64,000 nt of DNA from Zanthoxylum bungeanum (Eukaryota > Streptophyta > Magnoliopsida > Sapindales > Rutaceae), in assembly GCA_019454045.1 (NCBI GenBank), contig SKCR01033645.1, forward strand, positions 124,001 through 188,000, read 5' to 3'. The stretch's first letter is position 1; each line of letters begins with the position of its first letter. The notes below the pieces were generated by a model. That model was not told the origin of the DNA. It made no database searches and worked only from the letters and a program-made list of their open reading frames with translations. The position numbers and the translations under genes are program-made. Below, piece after piece: positions 25,621-35,881 of this stretch.

Positions 25621-25790
25621 GAAGGTTGAAGACGGACGTCAGCCGCCACGTCAGCGCCCAGTCCGCACAGTCACGCCACGTCAGCGCACAGTCAACGTCC
25701 AGTCAGCAGCACAGTCAGCGCCACGTCAGCGCGCAGTCAGCAGCCACGTCATCCGCCACGTCAGCAGAACTGCCACGTCAGCTGTCCCTG
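25621..25790 (+). repeat. GCCACGTCA repeats in the Tork leader
   Basis: GCCACGTCA occurs six times in this GC-rich stretch, beginning at 25645 and 25675, mixed with related cagtcagc units. Each copy contains the TGACG core (on the opposite strand) bound by plant TGA-type bZIP factors. It lies downstream of the expected transcription start, so it could also act as RNA. Confidence 0.75.
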
Positions 25791-26000
25791 GTAAATTTCA
25801 GATAGGTCCCTGAACTTTCTGAAAATTACAATTTAGCCCCTATACTTTCAGAAATTTTCAATTTAGTCCCTGAACTTTTTTAGAAATTGCAATTTAGTCC
25901 CTTATATTTTCCGTAATTACACTTTGGACCCTGAACTTTCGGAAATTGCACTTTGACCCCTGTAATTTCTGGAATTTGCAATTTGGTCCCTGTGTCGGAT
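25791..26000 (+). repeat. Tandem 35 bp units in the Tork leader
   Basis: About six or seven diverged units share the pattern aatttagtccctgaacttt followed by an A/T-rich tail. There is no coding potential. Repeats of this kind are common in plant retrotransposon leaders. Confidence 0.75.
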
Positions 26001-26089
26001 TTTGACAAAAGAAGTGTCATTTCCACCATTTTCGACCATTCCGGACACAACGGTGAGGTCCATTTTTTGAAATTCTGCTTAGAATTTTT

Positions 26090-29000
26090 ATGATGGAGGG
26101 GAGCAACGGAAAAATGATTTTGTTAACCAGTACAAACTATTTCACATGGAGAGGAAGGATGAAAGACCTTTTGTATGTGAAAGACTATGATGGATCGATA
26201 TTTCTGGAGGAGAAACTAGAAGGAATGACCGATGGAAAGTGGGCCAATCTTCACCAGAAAACATGCAGTATTATTCGTCAGTGGATTGACGATAGTATCG
26301 TAAACCATGTCAGTGAAGAGATAAATGCACGTGTCTTATGGAGAAAGCTAGAGGAGCTTTTCCGAGCAAAGACTGGAAACAACAAGATGTACTACATCAA
26401 GAAGATGATGGGTTTGAAATACCAGGAAGGTACAGCAGTGGCAGATCATATCAACGATTTCCTCGGCACCATGAAAGAACTGTCTGGATTGGGCATAGAC
26501 TTCGGAGATGAGGTAAATGGCTTAATACTCCTTAATACGTTACCAGAATCTTGGGAAACGTTCAGATCTACGGTGATAAATTCAGCCGCAGATGGGAAAG
26601 TCACTATGGAGATGGCAAAGACCAGGATCTTTGAGGAAGAAAAGAGGACGAGAATGCAGGAGTCAGCATCAGCCTCAACCTCAGAAGCTCTAGTGACAGA
26701 GAAGAACACCAGAAGGGGGAGGAGTAAAAGCCGAGGCCCAGGGAGATCAGACAAGAACCGGGGGAAATCAAGAACAAGAGATATTGAGTGCTACCATTGC
26801 AAAAAGAAAGGTCATATGAAGCGGGATTGCTACAAACTGAAGAACGAGCAGTCCATGAGAGATGGCGACTCTAATCAAGAAAGAGTTGCTACTACCACCG
26901 AGAAAACCTCCAAAGAATTTTGCATAATGTATGAAGAAGCTGTTATGAATCTTGCCAGCCACGAGACCAGTTGGGTGATAGATAGTGGCGCATCCATACA
27001 CGCCACATCTCGCAGAGACTTCTTTTCATCTTACACACCAGGGGACTACGGTGCTGTAAGGATGAGGAATGACGGACAGTCCAAAGCCGTCGGTATTGGT
27101 GACATCTGCCTTGAAACAGAGAACGGGACAAGGCTAGTGTTGAAGGGAGTCAAGCACATCCCAGATATTCGGTTAAACCTAATCTCAACAGGCAAACTGG
27201 ATGATGAAGGTTTCTGCAGCACCTTTAGTGACGGATGCTGGAAGCTCACTAAAGGATCAATGGTCGTGGCACGAGGTAAGAAAGACTCAACCCTGTATTT
27301 GATGCATGCTAAGCTTTCAAATAGTAGCATAAATACAGTCAACAGTAATGAGGCAGCCGGGCTGTGGCATAAAAAGCTCGGTCATATGAGCCAAACAGGG
27401 ATGGAGATACTACGCAGGCGGAATGTTCTTCCGAAACTGAAGAACTCACACTTACGGAAGTGTGAACACTGTATGGCTGGAAAGCATAACAGAGTATCCT
27501 TCCAGAGCTCCCCGCCTCAACGGAAACCAGAGGTACTAGATCTCATACATTCAGATGTATGCGGTCCGATGCAGACACGAACACTTGGTGGGTCACTGTA
27601 TTATGTGACATTTATTGATGATCTTTCAAGGAAGATATGGGCATACACCTTGAAGAGAAAAGATCAAGTGCTGGGAGTGTTCAAGGAGTTTCATGCTCTG
27701 GTGGAGAGAGAAACCGGCAAGAAACTGAAGTGCATCAGAACAGATAACGGTGGAGAATACAGAGGTCCGTTTAATCAGTACTGCAAGACGCAAGGAATCC
27801 GACATCAAACGACACCTCCGAAGACACCTCAGCTGAATGGCCTAGCTGAGAGGATGAACATAACCTTGTGCGAGAGGATCAGAAGCTTGCTGTCACAAGC
27901 CAAGCTACCGAAGACATTTTGGGGAGAGGCACTCATCACAGCAGTTCATGTTTTGAACATGTCCCCAGCGGTCGCACTGAAAGGTAATGTTCCAAACCAA
28001 GCCTGGACAGGTAAAGAAGTGTCTTATGAACACTTGCATGTCTTTGGGTGCAAAGCATTTGTACACATCCCAAAGGACGAGAGATCCAAGCTTGATGCAA
28101 AGACGCGACAATGTGTCTTTATTGGCTATGGTCAGGATGATTTCGGCTACAAACTCTATGATCCTGTGGAGAAGAAGATTGTCAGAAGCCGAGATGTTGT
28201 CTTTGTTGAAGACCAGACCATAGAAGATATCAGAAAGGAGATGAAGACAATGCCCCAGCAATACAGAAATGTGAATCCAGAACCTCATACACCGGTGCCA
28301 GTACGAGTTGAAGATGAGGTTCCCAGACATGAGGGTACAGGTGATGAAGCTCCCAGAGATGATGATCATGATCAACCACCAGTACCAGAAGTTCCACCAA
28401 CAGTTCCACAGAGAAGGTCTGACAGAGACATGCGACCTTCAACCAAATACTCTGCATATGAGTATGTGCTGCTTACTGACGGGGGAGAACCCGAGAGCTA
28501 CCAGGAAGCTGTGGAAACAGATGACAGAGAAAAGTGGGAGGAAGCCATGCAAGATGAGATGAAATATTTGCATGACAATCACACTTTTGAGTTGGTGAAA
28601 TTGCCAAGAGGCAAAAGGGCTTTGAAGAATAAATGGGTGTACAGGGTGAAGCAACAGGAGCACACTTCACAACCCCGATACAAAGCCAGACTAGTTGTCA
28701 ATGGATTCAATCAGAGGAAAGGCATTGACTTCGATGAAATCTTCTCTCCAGTTGTGAAGATGTCATCCATCAGAGTGGTACTCAGCTTAGCAGCAAGCCT
28801 CGACCTGGAAGTTGAGAAGATGGATGTCAAGACCGCATTTCTTCACGGGAATTTGGAAGAAGAAATTTACATGGAGCAACCAGAAGGCTTCAGAGTCAGC
28901 GGGAAAGAGGACTTTGTGTGCAGACTCAGAAAAAGCCTCTACGGTTTGAAACAGGCACCGAGACAGTGGTACGTGAAGTTTGAGTCAGTTATGGGGGAGC

Positions 29001-30055
29001 AGGGATACAAGAAGACCACTTCAGACCATTTTGTTTTCGTTCAGAAGTTTTCTGACGATGACTTTATCATCTTACTGTTATATGTAGATGATATGTTGAT
29101 AGTTGGCCGGAATCAATCGATGATTGATAATTTGAAGCAGCAACTGAGTAAGTCTTTTGAGATGAAAGACTTGGGGCCAGCTAAGCAGATTCTTGGCATC
29201 AGGATCGGTCGTGATCGGAAAGCCAGGAAGTTATACTTGTCACAGGAGGAGTACATCGAGAAGGTACTTCAGAGATTCCAGATGGACAAGGCTAAAGCGG
29301 TTAGCACTCCTCTTGCTACCCACTTTAGATTGAGTACGAGACAGAGTCCCTCTACTGAGTCAGAGAATGAGGAAATGAAACAGGTTCCATACACCTCAGC
29401 AGTGGGAAGTCTAATGTATGCCATGGTGTGCACAAGGCCAGACTTAGCACACGCAGTTGGATTGGTCAGCCGGTTTATGTCAAACCCAGGACGGGAACAC
29501 TGGAATGCGATCAAATGGATCATGCGGTATCTTCGAGGCACATCCAAGATGAGGTTATGTTTTGGAAGCAGCAACAAGCCAGTGTTGATGGGCTACACCG
29601 ATTCAGATATGGCAGGAGATGTGGATACCCGAAAGTCTACTTCGGGGTATCTGATTACTCTCTCAGAAGGAGCTGTGGCATGGCAGTCGAGGTTGCAGAA
29701 GTGTGTTGCACTTTCTACAACAGAGGCAGAATTCATTGCAGTTACAGAAGCTTGCAAGGAATTACTGTGGATGAAGACATTCGTCCATGAATTGGGTTTC
29801 AAGCAGGAGAAGTACATTTTGTACTGCGATAGCCAGAGTGCTATCTATCTCGGTAAAAATTCCACATTTCATTCGAGGTCAAAACATATCGATGTGAGGT
29901 ATCACTGGATACGGGACGTCCTGAGCTCAAGGCTGTTAGAACTCAGGAAGATTCACACCGACGACAACGGTGCCGATATGTTCACGAAGGTTTTACCGAA
30001 GGAGAAGCTTGAAATCTGTCGTGCCATAGCCGGGATGACAAAACTCTCCACATAG
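26090..30055 (+). CDS. Copia gag-pol polyprotein (Tork/Tnt1-like), full length
   Basis: A single 1321-residue ORF starts with ATGATGGAGGGG, the first long-frame ATG after the leader. Gag (about 1-230) begins MMEGSNGKMILLTSTNYFTW. The CCHC knuckle CYHCKKKGHMKRDC is near residue 234. The protease motif WVIDSGAS is near 295. The integrase zinc region (LWHKKLGH..CEHC) is near 424-465. The integrase catalytic residues lie in DLIHSDVCG (near 489), IRTDNGGEY (near 548) and NGLAERMN (near 585). RT runs from about 830 with LLLYVDDMLI near 998. RNase H has GYTDSDMAGD near 1167 and SKHIDVRYHW near 1264. No stop or frameshift is seen and key residues are kept, so it probably encodes active proteins. The protein would be cleaved by its own protease and act in virus-like particles. 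Confidence 0.96.
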   Translation: MMEGSNGKMILLTSTNYFTWRGRMKDLLYVKDYDGSIFLEEKLEGMTDGKWANLHQKTCSIIRQWIDDSIVNHVSEEINARVLWRKLEELFRAKTGNNKMYYIKKMMGLKYQEGTAVADHINDFLGTMKELSGLGIDFGDEVNGLILLNTLPESWETFRSTVINSAADGKVTMEMAKTRIFEEEKRTRMQESASASTSEALVTEKNTRRGRSKSRGPGRSDKNRGKSRTRDIECYHCKKKGHMKRDCYKLKNEQSMRDGDSNQERVATTTEKTSKEFCIMYEEAVMNLASHETSWVIDSGASIHATSRRDFFSSYTPGDYGAVRMRNDGQSKAVGIGDICLETENGTRLVLKGVKHIPDIRLNLISTGKLDDEGFCSTFSDGCWKLTKGSMVVARGKKDSTLYLMHAKLSNSSINTVNSNEAAGLWHKKLGHMSQTGMEILRRRNVLPKLKNSHLRKCEHCMAGKHNRVSFQSSPPQRKPEVLDLIHSDVCGPMQTRTLGGSLYYVTFIDDLSRKIWAYTLKRKDQVLGVFKEFHALVERETGKKLKCIRTDNGGEYRGPFNQYCKTQGIRHQTTPPKTPQLNGLAERMNITLCERIRSLLSQAKLPKTFWGEALITAVHVLNMSPAVALKGNVPNQAWTGKEVSYEHLHVFGCKAFVHIPKDERSKLDAKTRQCVFIGYGQDDFGYKLYDPVEKKIVRSRDVVFVEDQTIEDIRKEMKTMPQQYRNVNPEPHTPVPVRVEDEVPRHEGTGDEAPRDDDHDQPPVPEVPPTVPQRRSDRDMRPSTKYSAYEYVLLTDGGEPESYQEAVETDDREKWEEAMQDEMKYLHDNHTFELVKLPRGKRALKNKWVYRVKQQEHTSQPRYKARLVVNGFNQRKGIDFDEIFSPVVKMSSIRVVLSLAASLDLEVEKMDVKTAFLHGNLEEEIYMEQPEGFRVSGKEDFVCRLRKSLYGLKQAPRQWYVKFESVMGEQGYKKTTSDHFVFVQKFSDDDFIILLLYVDDMLIVGRNQSMIDNLKQQLSKSFEMKDLGPAKQILGIRIGRDRKARKLYLSQEEYIEKVLQRFQMDKAKAVSTPLATHFRLSTRQSPSTESENEEMKQVPYTSAVGSLMYAMVCTRPDLAHAVGLVSRFMSNPGREHWNAIKWIMRYLRGTSKMRLCFGSSNKPVLMGYTDSDMAGDVDTRKSTSGYLITLSEGAVAWQSRLQKCVALSTTEAEFIAVTEACKELLWMKTFVHELGFKQEKYILYCDSQSAIYLGKNSTFHSRSKHIDVRYHWIRDVLSSRLLELRKIHTDDNGADMFTKVLPKEKLEICRAIAGMTKLST

Positions 30056-30204
30056 TCAGAGTGTGGAGATTCAGAGAACTACGATTGGCTTGATCCCAAC
30101 TCAGGGTACGTAGGCAGTCATACAGATGCAGCCAGGGGAGGATCCTTTGGAGGATCCGGTTTGGATGATTAATGGTCGGCTCAGATTTTGAGGAAATCTT
30201 CACC

Positions 30205-30216
30205 GAGGGGGAGATT
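30205..30216 (+). other. Polypurine tract of Tork
   Basis: GAGGGGGAGATT lies directly before the 3' LTR. Confidence 0.9.
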
Positions 30217-30572
30217 TGTTGTGATCAGCTGGCATGATCAGCTGGATCAGCTGTACAACATGCATGCCACCCATGCAAATTAGCAAAGGAAGACAGCAAG
30301 CAATTGGAAGGCACCGAAAGTTGAGATGGTGACCTTGCCAATTGTTGACAGCTCCCCAAACCGCGTGTTATTGTAGCACGCGGTTTGGCACTATAAAATG
30401 GAGCTCTGAGGATCATTAATCGGTATCCCTAAATGTGTGAAAGTGTAGTGAGAGTGATTGGTGAGAGTTTTTTGTAAAGCTTGTATTGGAAGCTTTGTAA
30501 TTCTTTTGTGGGTATATAAAAGAAGAGTTTTCTCTCAAATTATCCTCTATTATTGTGTGTTTAATCACAACA
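30217..30572 (+). repeat. 3' LTR of Tork
   Basis: 356 bp, nearly identical to 25015-25368. It is followed by the target duplication tgata (30573-30577). Confidence 0.95.
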
Positions 30573-30845
30573 TGATAAATCTAACTTATTCATATATGGA
30601 AAATACTTAAACTTTTTAACTGGATAAATCCATATGATAAAAATGATGTAAATGGAAACAAAGATTTAGCAACGTGATCTTTCAGGTCTTCTTTAAATTC
30701 ATACACAAAAATTGTAATTCATTAATAAAACATATATCATTAGAAATTTTATTATATTTTTTATTTTTTATGGTACATCAGCAAATTATAAATATATAAA
30801 CTATAATATTGGACCATTATATCCATAGAAAAATATATAGATAGA

Positions 30846-31210
30846 TCAACAGTTATAAAAGCAATAACAAGCATAATCAGTCATAGCAGCATTTTGTATG
30901 CATTTTCCATTTGCCTGTTTGTGTTTCTTATAGCACTTTTCGCCACAGTCTAGAAGTGTACATCCTTTGGGATACAACACCTCTTGGCATCTCTTCACTT
31001 GTGCATTAGCATGAGGAACCATCGTCACCGCTACAAATCAAAAAGAAAATTGCATTATGCTTTTTGACTAATTATAATATGAGTTAAATTATGAAATCTT
31101 AAAATTATTAAGACAACGAAAATCGAATTATAGAATCTTGGGGTGATAGATTTGAAACCTGAGAAAATGAGAACGAGAATTAAAAAAAGGACTTGTGTAT
31201 GTTTTTCCAT
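30846..31210 (-). CDS. Defensin-like (LCR-type) secreted cysteine-rich peptide, copy 1
   Basis: Two exons. Exon 1 is 31159-31210 (start at 31210) and exon 2 is 30846-31030, with a 128 bp GT..AG intron. This gives 78 residues. Exon 1 plus the first codons of exon 2 make a signal peptide (MEKHTQVLFLILVLIFSA..) ending near HANA/QVKRC. The mature peptide of about 50 residues has eight cysteines spaced C-8-C-4-C-3-C-10-C-10-C-1-C-3-C, as in plant defensin-like/LCR proteins, which normally form four disulfides and act outside the cell. An intron after the signal peptide is usual for the family. A TATATAAA box lies at 31269-31276 on the minus strand, about 60 bp before the ATG. The specific role (antimicrobial, reproductive signalling or other) cannot be told. 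Confidence 0.88.
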
Positions 31211-31268
31211 CTCTATCAAAGTTTATAAAGCTAGAAGATCTTGATAATTCCAACTATAGCAAGATGGA

Positions 31269-31276
31269 TTTATATA
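31269..31276 (-). promoter_or_regulatory. TATA box of defensin-like gene copy 1
   Basis: TATATAAA on the minus strand, about 58 bp upstream of the start codon. The same box sits at the same distance in copy 2. Confidence 0.55.
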
Positions 31277-32257
31277 GATAAGATTAAATAATTTGTTAGT
31301 GCACAAGAAGTTACTAAATTCTAATATAAACATAATTTAGTTATTTGGTTTTAATTATTTCTAAAGCCTTAAGTGGTTTAAATCAAAATTTGAATTTTGT
31401 TACTGGATTTTTCTATATTTCCTTCCAGCAGGTTAATATTTATAGTTATTTGTATGTTTTTAAAAATGGACAAGACTAGTGTAATATCCCGAGTTTTTCG
31501 GAACAGTATTGGAAGATTTCCCAATTAAAGTTAAAGATTTGAAACGTGATGATACTAAAAAATAAGAGTATATGTGTTGGACAATAGGTCGAAACATTTT
31601 AAAGTTAAGTTTCATCGCGTTGGAAAACATGTGGTTTCGAGAACCGGTTACACGATTCCTGATTATATTGTTATACGCGTAAAAGTTTATTGTATGGGCT
31701 ATAAGAATAGCAAACTGTGGGAACACAGAAAATCTGGACGACGCATGCTGTCCCTAGGCTCGCGGCCTAGTTGGGAGTACGGAGTAGCCACGGGGGACTA
31801 AACCGGAGAGTAATGGAGTCGCCACCCGGTGTGAACCGGGAAAATGAGATTTAAGGCCGCACTCACCCCTCGCAAGGAAGACCTCAAACCGTTGGGTTCG
31901 GAATGGTCCCTTACTTATGTCACTTGTAATAAAAGGATTTATGTGATAATTTAACCAGGCTTAAATAACATTTATTTCCAAAGATATCATGCTTCTAAAT
32001 TCATATGCATACATCAACAAGTTCATCACAACATGCAACATCACATGGCAATCTCATGAACATATTTCAATCCTATGATATGGAAAACTAAGAACAACAT
32101 AATCATGCTTGAGTACTATCTCATGAACCTATTAACCAAATAACATGCTAACAGCCTAATCATGCTTGAATACAAATAATACAGTTGGCTATATAACACA
32201 AGAAGAAGATCAACCAAGAGGCAATTATGCATGAATATGATAAGACAAACTCAGTTC

Positions 32258-32600
32258 AGTGTGTGCGCGTTCGTGTAGCGTTCGTAAACGCGTTCGAACG
32301 GTAAACAGAAAGTTCGCGTTCGTATGGCGTTTGATAACGAGTTCGAACGGAAATGAAACAGAATGCTCGCGTTCGTATGGCGTTTGATAACGCGTTCGAA
32401 CGGAAATAAAACAGAATGCTCGCGTTCGTATGGCGTTTGATAACGCGTTCGAACGGAAATGAAACAGAATGCTCACGTTCGTATGGCGTTCGTAAACGCG
32501 TTCGAACGGAAATGAGACCTGATGCATGATAAGGCAAAAATGCATGCGCGTTCGAGTTGCGTTCGTAAACGCGTTCGAACGGGAACAGACCTGATGCATG
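32258..32600. repeat. Tandem repeats built on CGTTCGAACG palindromes
   Basis: Units of about 60 bp contain gcgttcgtatggcgtttg and acgcgttcgaacgg. They repeat about five to six times, the middle three being almost identical. Each unit holds the palindrome CGTTCGAACG. Related palindromes occur again near 34234 and 34286 in the same LTR. Confidence 0.85.
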
Positions 32601-32634
32601 AAATGAGACGCAATACATAAACAACAAAATAAAG

Positions 32635-33110
32635 GGGCGCGGCGAAGTACTGCCGTAAAGGTGGCCTTTTGGGGGCTCTTGATCTCTCAAAGAGAGGACC
32701 TTTAGACCATCATACTAAGCCCATGCGCGTCACATCACATCATGCATAAATAGAACCAATCATATCAACCAAGTATGCCCGATTGAACACATCTTACATC
32801 CAATCCGAACACACATCAACCGGCGCGGCAAAGCATCGTGGTAACGGGTTTTAACCCCTCCCCATAAGGGATCTTTCATTCCACTTACTAAGCCCATGCG
32901 CTTGATTGAACCATGCATAAAAGATAGACTCAATAATATCAAACTAAGTATGCCCGATTGAACGTATCTCGCATCCAACCGAACACACATCAACCGGCGC
33001 GGCGAAGTAGTGTCACAAAGGTGGCCTTTTCGGCTCTTTGTCTCCCAAATGGAGGACCTTTGGACTAACTCACTAAGCCCATGCGCTTGATTGAATCATG
33101 CATAAATAAA
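32635..33110. repeat. Tandem repeats of about 175-185 bp in the solo LTR
   Basis: Three units begin ggcgcggc(g/a)aag near 32637, 32823 and 32997. They share actaagcccatgcgc and agtatgcccgattgaac. Each also has a short variable hairpin-like part near its start. Confidence 0.75.
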
Positions 33111-34445
33111 CAACATATTGAATTCAAGTAAAGAAAACTAAATAAACAAAAGCAACACAAAACAAAAGAAAGATGGTGCCGTTTACCCAAGCGGTACGTG
33201 GAGTTGTGGCCCGAGTACAGATCATATTACCGTCCATTCGGAATCGGCTATGAAATTTATGTCCGGGTTTCCATCCGATATACCGCGAGAGTTGACACAT
33301 CTCTCATTCATCCAATACCCACAACATATTACATCTCATAATTCATGCATATTTATCTACTCAAAGACCACAACATGCATCCATAAACGACTCTCATGCG
33401 AATAGAATTCAACAATAATAAATAAAAAAACGAATATAAGCTAATGAAAAGGTACCCTCAGGTCTAACCTTTTAAATCACCTCTCGGATGTACGGTACAC
33501 GATCGTCGGAAGGGTGGATGCTCCACAACTCTCCCGGTTCACTGGTTCATTGTTCTCGTTCGTTGTCTTTACTGTTTTGGTCGTCGTTCTCTGTCTTTTA
33601 CTATTGTTTCCTTGTGGTTTCGCTGCCGTTTCCTCTTTATCTTTTGCTTACTGGTTTTTGGTGTCTTCTTCCTGTAATTTTTTTTATGTGTGTTGTGTTT
33701 GAGTTAGGGACTAGCTAGCTAGGGTTGAGAAGGTTGGTGAAGGGTTCTTTTTATAGGCAAAGGGTTAGGTTTGACAAGGAAAGGGATTTGATTTGGTTTG
33801 GTTAAGGGAAGTCAAGAGATTTGATTTGGTTTGGTTAAGGGAAGTCAAAGATTGAGGGGGGACAAATCTTGGCTAGATAGGGAAGGTTGAATATTTGATT
33901 GGCTTGGATTAGGAATACAATATTTTAAGTTTGGGAATAATCTTATTAGATTGGGAATATAATTGGTTGATTGATTTTAATTAGGCATGATTATATTTTG
34001 ATTTAGTGTGTGATTTGTTTAATTTAGGCATGATTTTAGTTTAAGTTGGTAATTGTTTATTTTATGTTTGGTATATGTTTTATTTAATCATTTAATTAAT
34101 TTAGTTATTATATTATTTAGTTAATGTTTTAATTAATATTTATTTATTTAAATTGGGATGTGTTTTATGGGCTTTGGGGGGCTAATTGGGCTGGATGTGA
34201 GGCTAGCAGCAAAACCAGAATTACCGACACCGTTCGAACGCTTCCCCGAACGCGGCACGAACGCCCACAATCCGTTTGACGTTCGAACGTAAACACGAAC
34301 GCGGCACGAACGAAAACAGTGAACCTTGTTTATTCTGAATTTCCCCTTCCGATGTCCGTTTCCCGTGACCTCCGTGACTTAAAAGGTAGTGTCTCCAAAA
34401 TGAGACTCATCATAGGGTTTTATGCGTAAAAATGCAGTGCCTACA

Positions 34446-35368
34446 CAAACAAACTCCACTTGAGCTGATTCTTGAACCATCAGACTCTGGTTTCCGAGAC
34501 TGTGTTGCACATGTTTCGAAATTGGCATCAGAAAAAGCTTAAAAAATATGAATTTTCATGAAGGCCTTATGGCAGAGACTTGATTGTAATTTCAGGGATC
34601 AGATTGTAATTTTTGAAAAATTTTCTATATATACCTCTAAGTTTCAATAAATTACGAAAATTACATAAGCTTTCCATATCTTACACACGCACCCCTATCC
34701 CCAAATTTCGTCCATTGCGCTGCTGGTCACATTGGCGACCTGCCGGCCTACGTGACCAGAAAAAAGCTGGCCATCCCTCCGTCCTGCGATAGCCGACGGT
34801 AGCCACTTAGACACCTGTAATGGTTAGAACGAGATGAGGTACGCGTGAGATTATATTTTCTGATCCATACCTTTTGCTTCGTTTCATGGTCCGAACCACC
34901 AGCCAAATCGAAGCTCTCCGAGATTACTACAAGTTAGCGGTGATAGATTTTTCGTTTCGTGCATGGTTGCACACAAATTAAGAAGTGAAGGAAAAGTGTA
35001 CAATAACTTCATATGAATAGTAGTTTCGATCGAAATACCGTCGATTCAAGCACGTTCATGGGATTGTTTGAAGTCCGTATATGCCCTCAAAATCTTGGTA
35101 AGGCCTTCTGGTAAGAACTTGCTAATTATATGTTTATCATAAATGTTCGGATGTATCTGTACGACCGGGAGTCTCAAATACTATTACATCGTAGGACTAG
35201 TGTCACATAATATAAATCATATTTGGACACAAATACCCTCATAAAATGACTTTGGAAAATAGTCGGCTAAATCTTTGTATATTTTTGTTTCAAACTATAG
35301 TGGAACATGAAGAAACCTAACGTTAAGAGACACAATCACCCCTTAGCATGAGAAGACGTTGGACAAGA
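34446..35368. repeat. Duplicated block, copy 1, part 3 (Gypsy LTR-like)
   Basis: It continues copy 1 and matches about 40836-41745. It includes a TATA-like stretch (ttctatatatacctc near 34622) of the kind found in LTR promoters. The part near 35155-35280 matches 50571-50680, the start of a Gypsy-like LTR. No gene is seen. Confidence 0.75.
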
Positions 35369-35735
35369 CACTACAAGAAAAATGCGAATTAGAGACGGAA
35401 ATATCTGTCTCTAATCCGTCGCTATTCGACTTTAGCGACGGAACAGAGACGGAATTTTTCCGTCTCTGTTTTACTAGTCGCAAAGTATATAGCGATGAGA
35501 ATATTATTTTCGTCGCTATAAATTGATACAAAATTAATTCTGTCGCTATTTGGCGACGGACTATTCCGTCGCTATTTAGCGAAGGATAATTCCATCGCTA
35601 AATAGGGACAGACTTGTCCGTCGTAATATAGAGACGGAAGTACCCATTGCAAATTATCGACGGACAAGTCCGTCTCTATTTAGCGACAGACAAATCTGTC
35701 CCTATTTAGCGACAGAAATTTCCGTCGCTAATTAG
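35369..35735 (+). mobile_element. CACTA-type transposon end (element 1), left terminus
   Basis: It begins CACTACAAGAAAA, the typical terminal inverted repeat of plant CACTA (En/Spm) elements. It is followed by many short subterminal repeats in both orientations (gacggaa, tccgtctc, tagcgacgg). The second block copy lacks it at this place (ggacaagaagag near 41731), so it is an insertion there. No matching right end is found before the second block copy begins near 39483, so this element is truncated. Confidence 0.82.
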
Positions 35736-35881
35736 TCAAATGACTAACCACCAAGACAGCCAATTGACTAACCACCAAGACAGCCAAAATGGCAGTATCA
35801 TTAAGCAACAACAAGAAAAAGAAGTTGTTGTGGTCATGGTGCCATTTCCAGCACAAGGCCATCTAAACCAGCTCCTACAAC

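Larger units (their letters stand above)
25015..30572 (+). mobile_element. Intact Tork/Tnt1-like Copia retrotransposon
   Basis: A complete 5558 bp element. It has LTRs of 354 and 356 bp, a perfect tRNA-Met primer site (25371-25382), a 0.7 kb leader, one uninterrupted polyprotein ORF (26090-30055), a polypurine tract (30205-30216) and tgata duplications. The LTRs differ by about four substitutions and two single-base indels, roughly 1.1%, so insertion is recent. The second copy of the surrounding block provides the empty site. Everything needed for autonomous transposition seems present. The lineage is inferred from protein motifs and is less certain than the superfamily. Confidence 0.96.
30573..31715. 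repeat. Duplicated block, copy 1, part 2
   Basis: It is collinear with 39693-40835 and carries the first defensin-like gene. From about 31482 (tgtaatatcccgag) the sequence looks like the start of a Gypsy-type LTR, also present in copy 2 at about 40602. It breaks off at caaac, the target duplication of the solo LTR. Confidence 0.85.
31716..34445. mobile_element. Solo LTR of an unidentified retrotransposon, 2.73 kb
   Basis: It starts TGTGGGAACACAG and ends TGCCTACA. It is flanked by caaac on both sides (31711-31715 and 34446-34450). The second block copy is uninterrupted at this point (about 40835), which proves the insertion. No primer site, gag or pol is present and the ends are not repeated inside, so a solo LTR left by recombination is the simplest reading. 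It contains two tandem arrays and a segment (ggagtcgccacccgg near 31817) of the kind seen in plant Gypsy LTRs. Open frames at 33488-33718 and 32225-32690 have no protein resemblance. Confidence 0.85.

Noticed and set aside
25212..25813. Frames of 75-147 codons around the Tork leader
   Set aside because: They overlap the LTR end and leader repeats. The polyprotein start at 26090 is the only frame with domains.
32225..32690. Arginine/phenylalanine-rich open frames
   Set aside because: They are products of the CGTTCGAACG tandem units in a solo LTR.
33488..33718. Hydrophobic 76-codon frame resembling a membrane peptide
   Set aside because: It is T-rich sequence inside a solo LTR, so the hydrophobicity follows from base composition.
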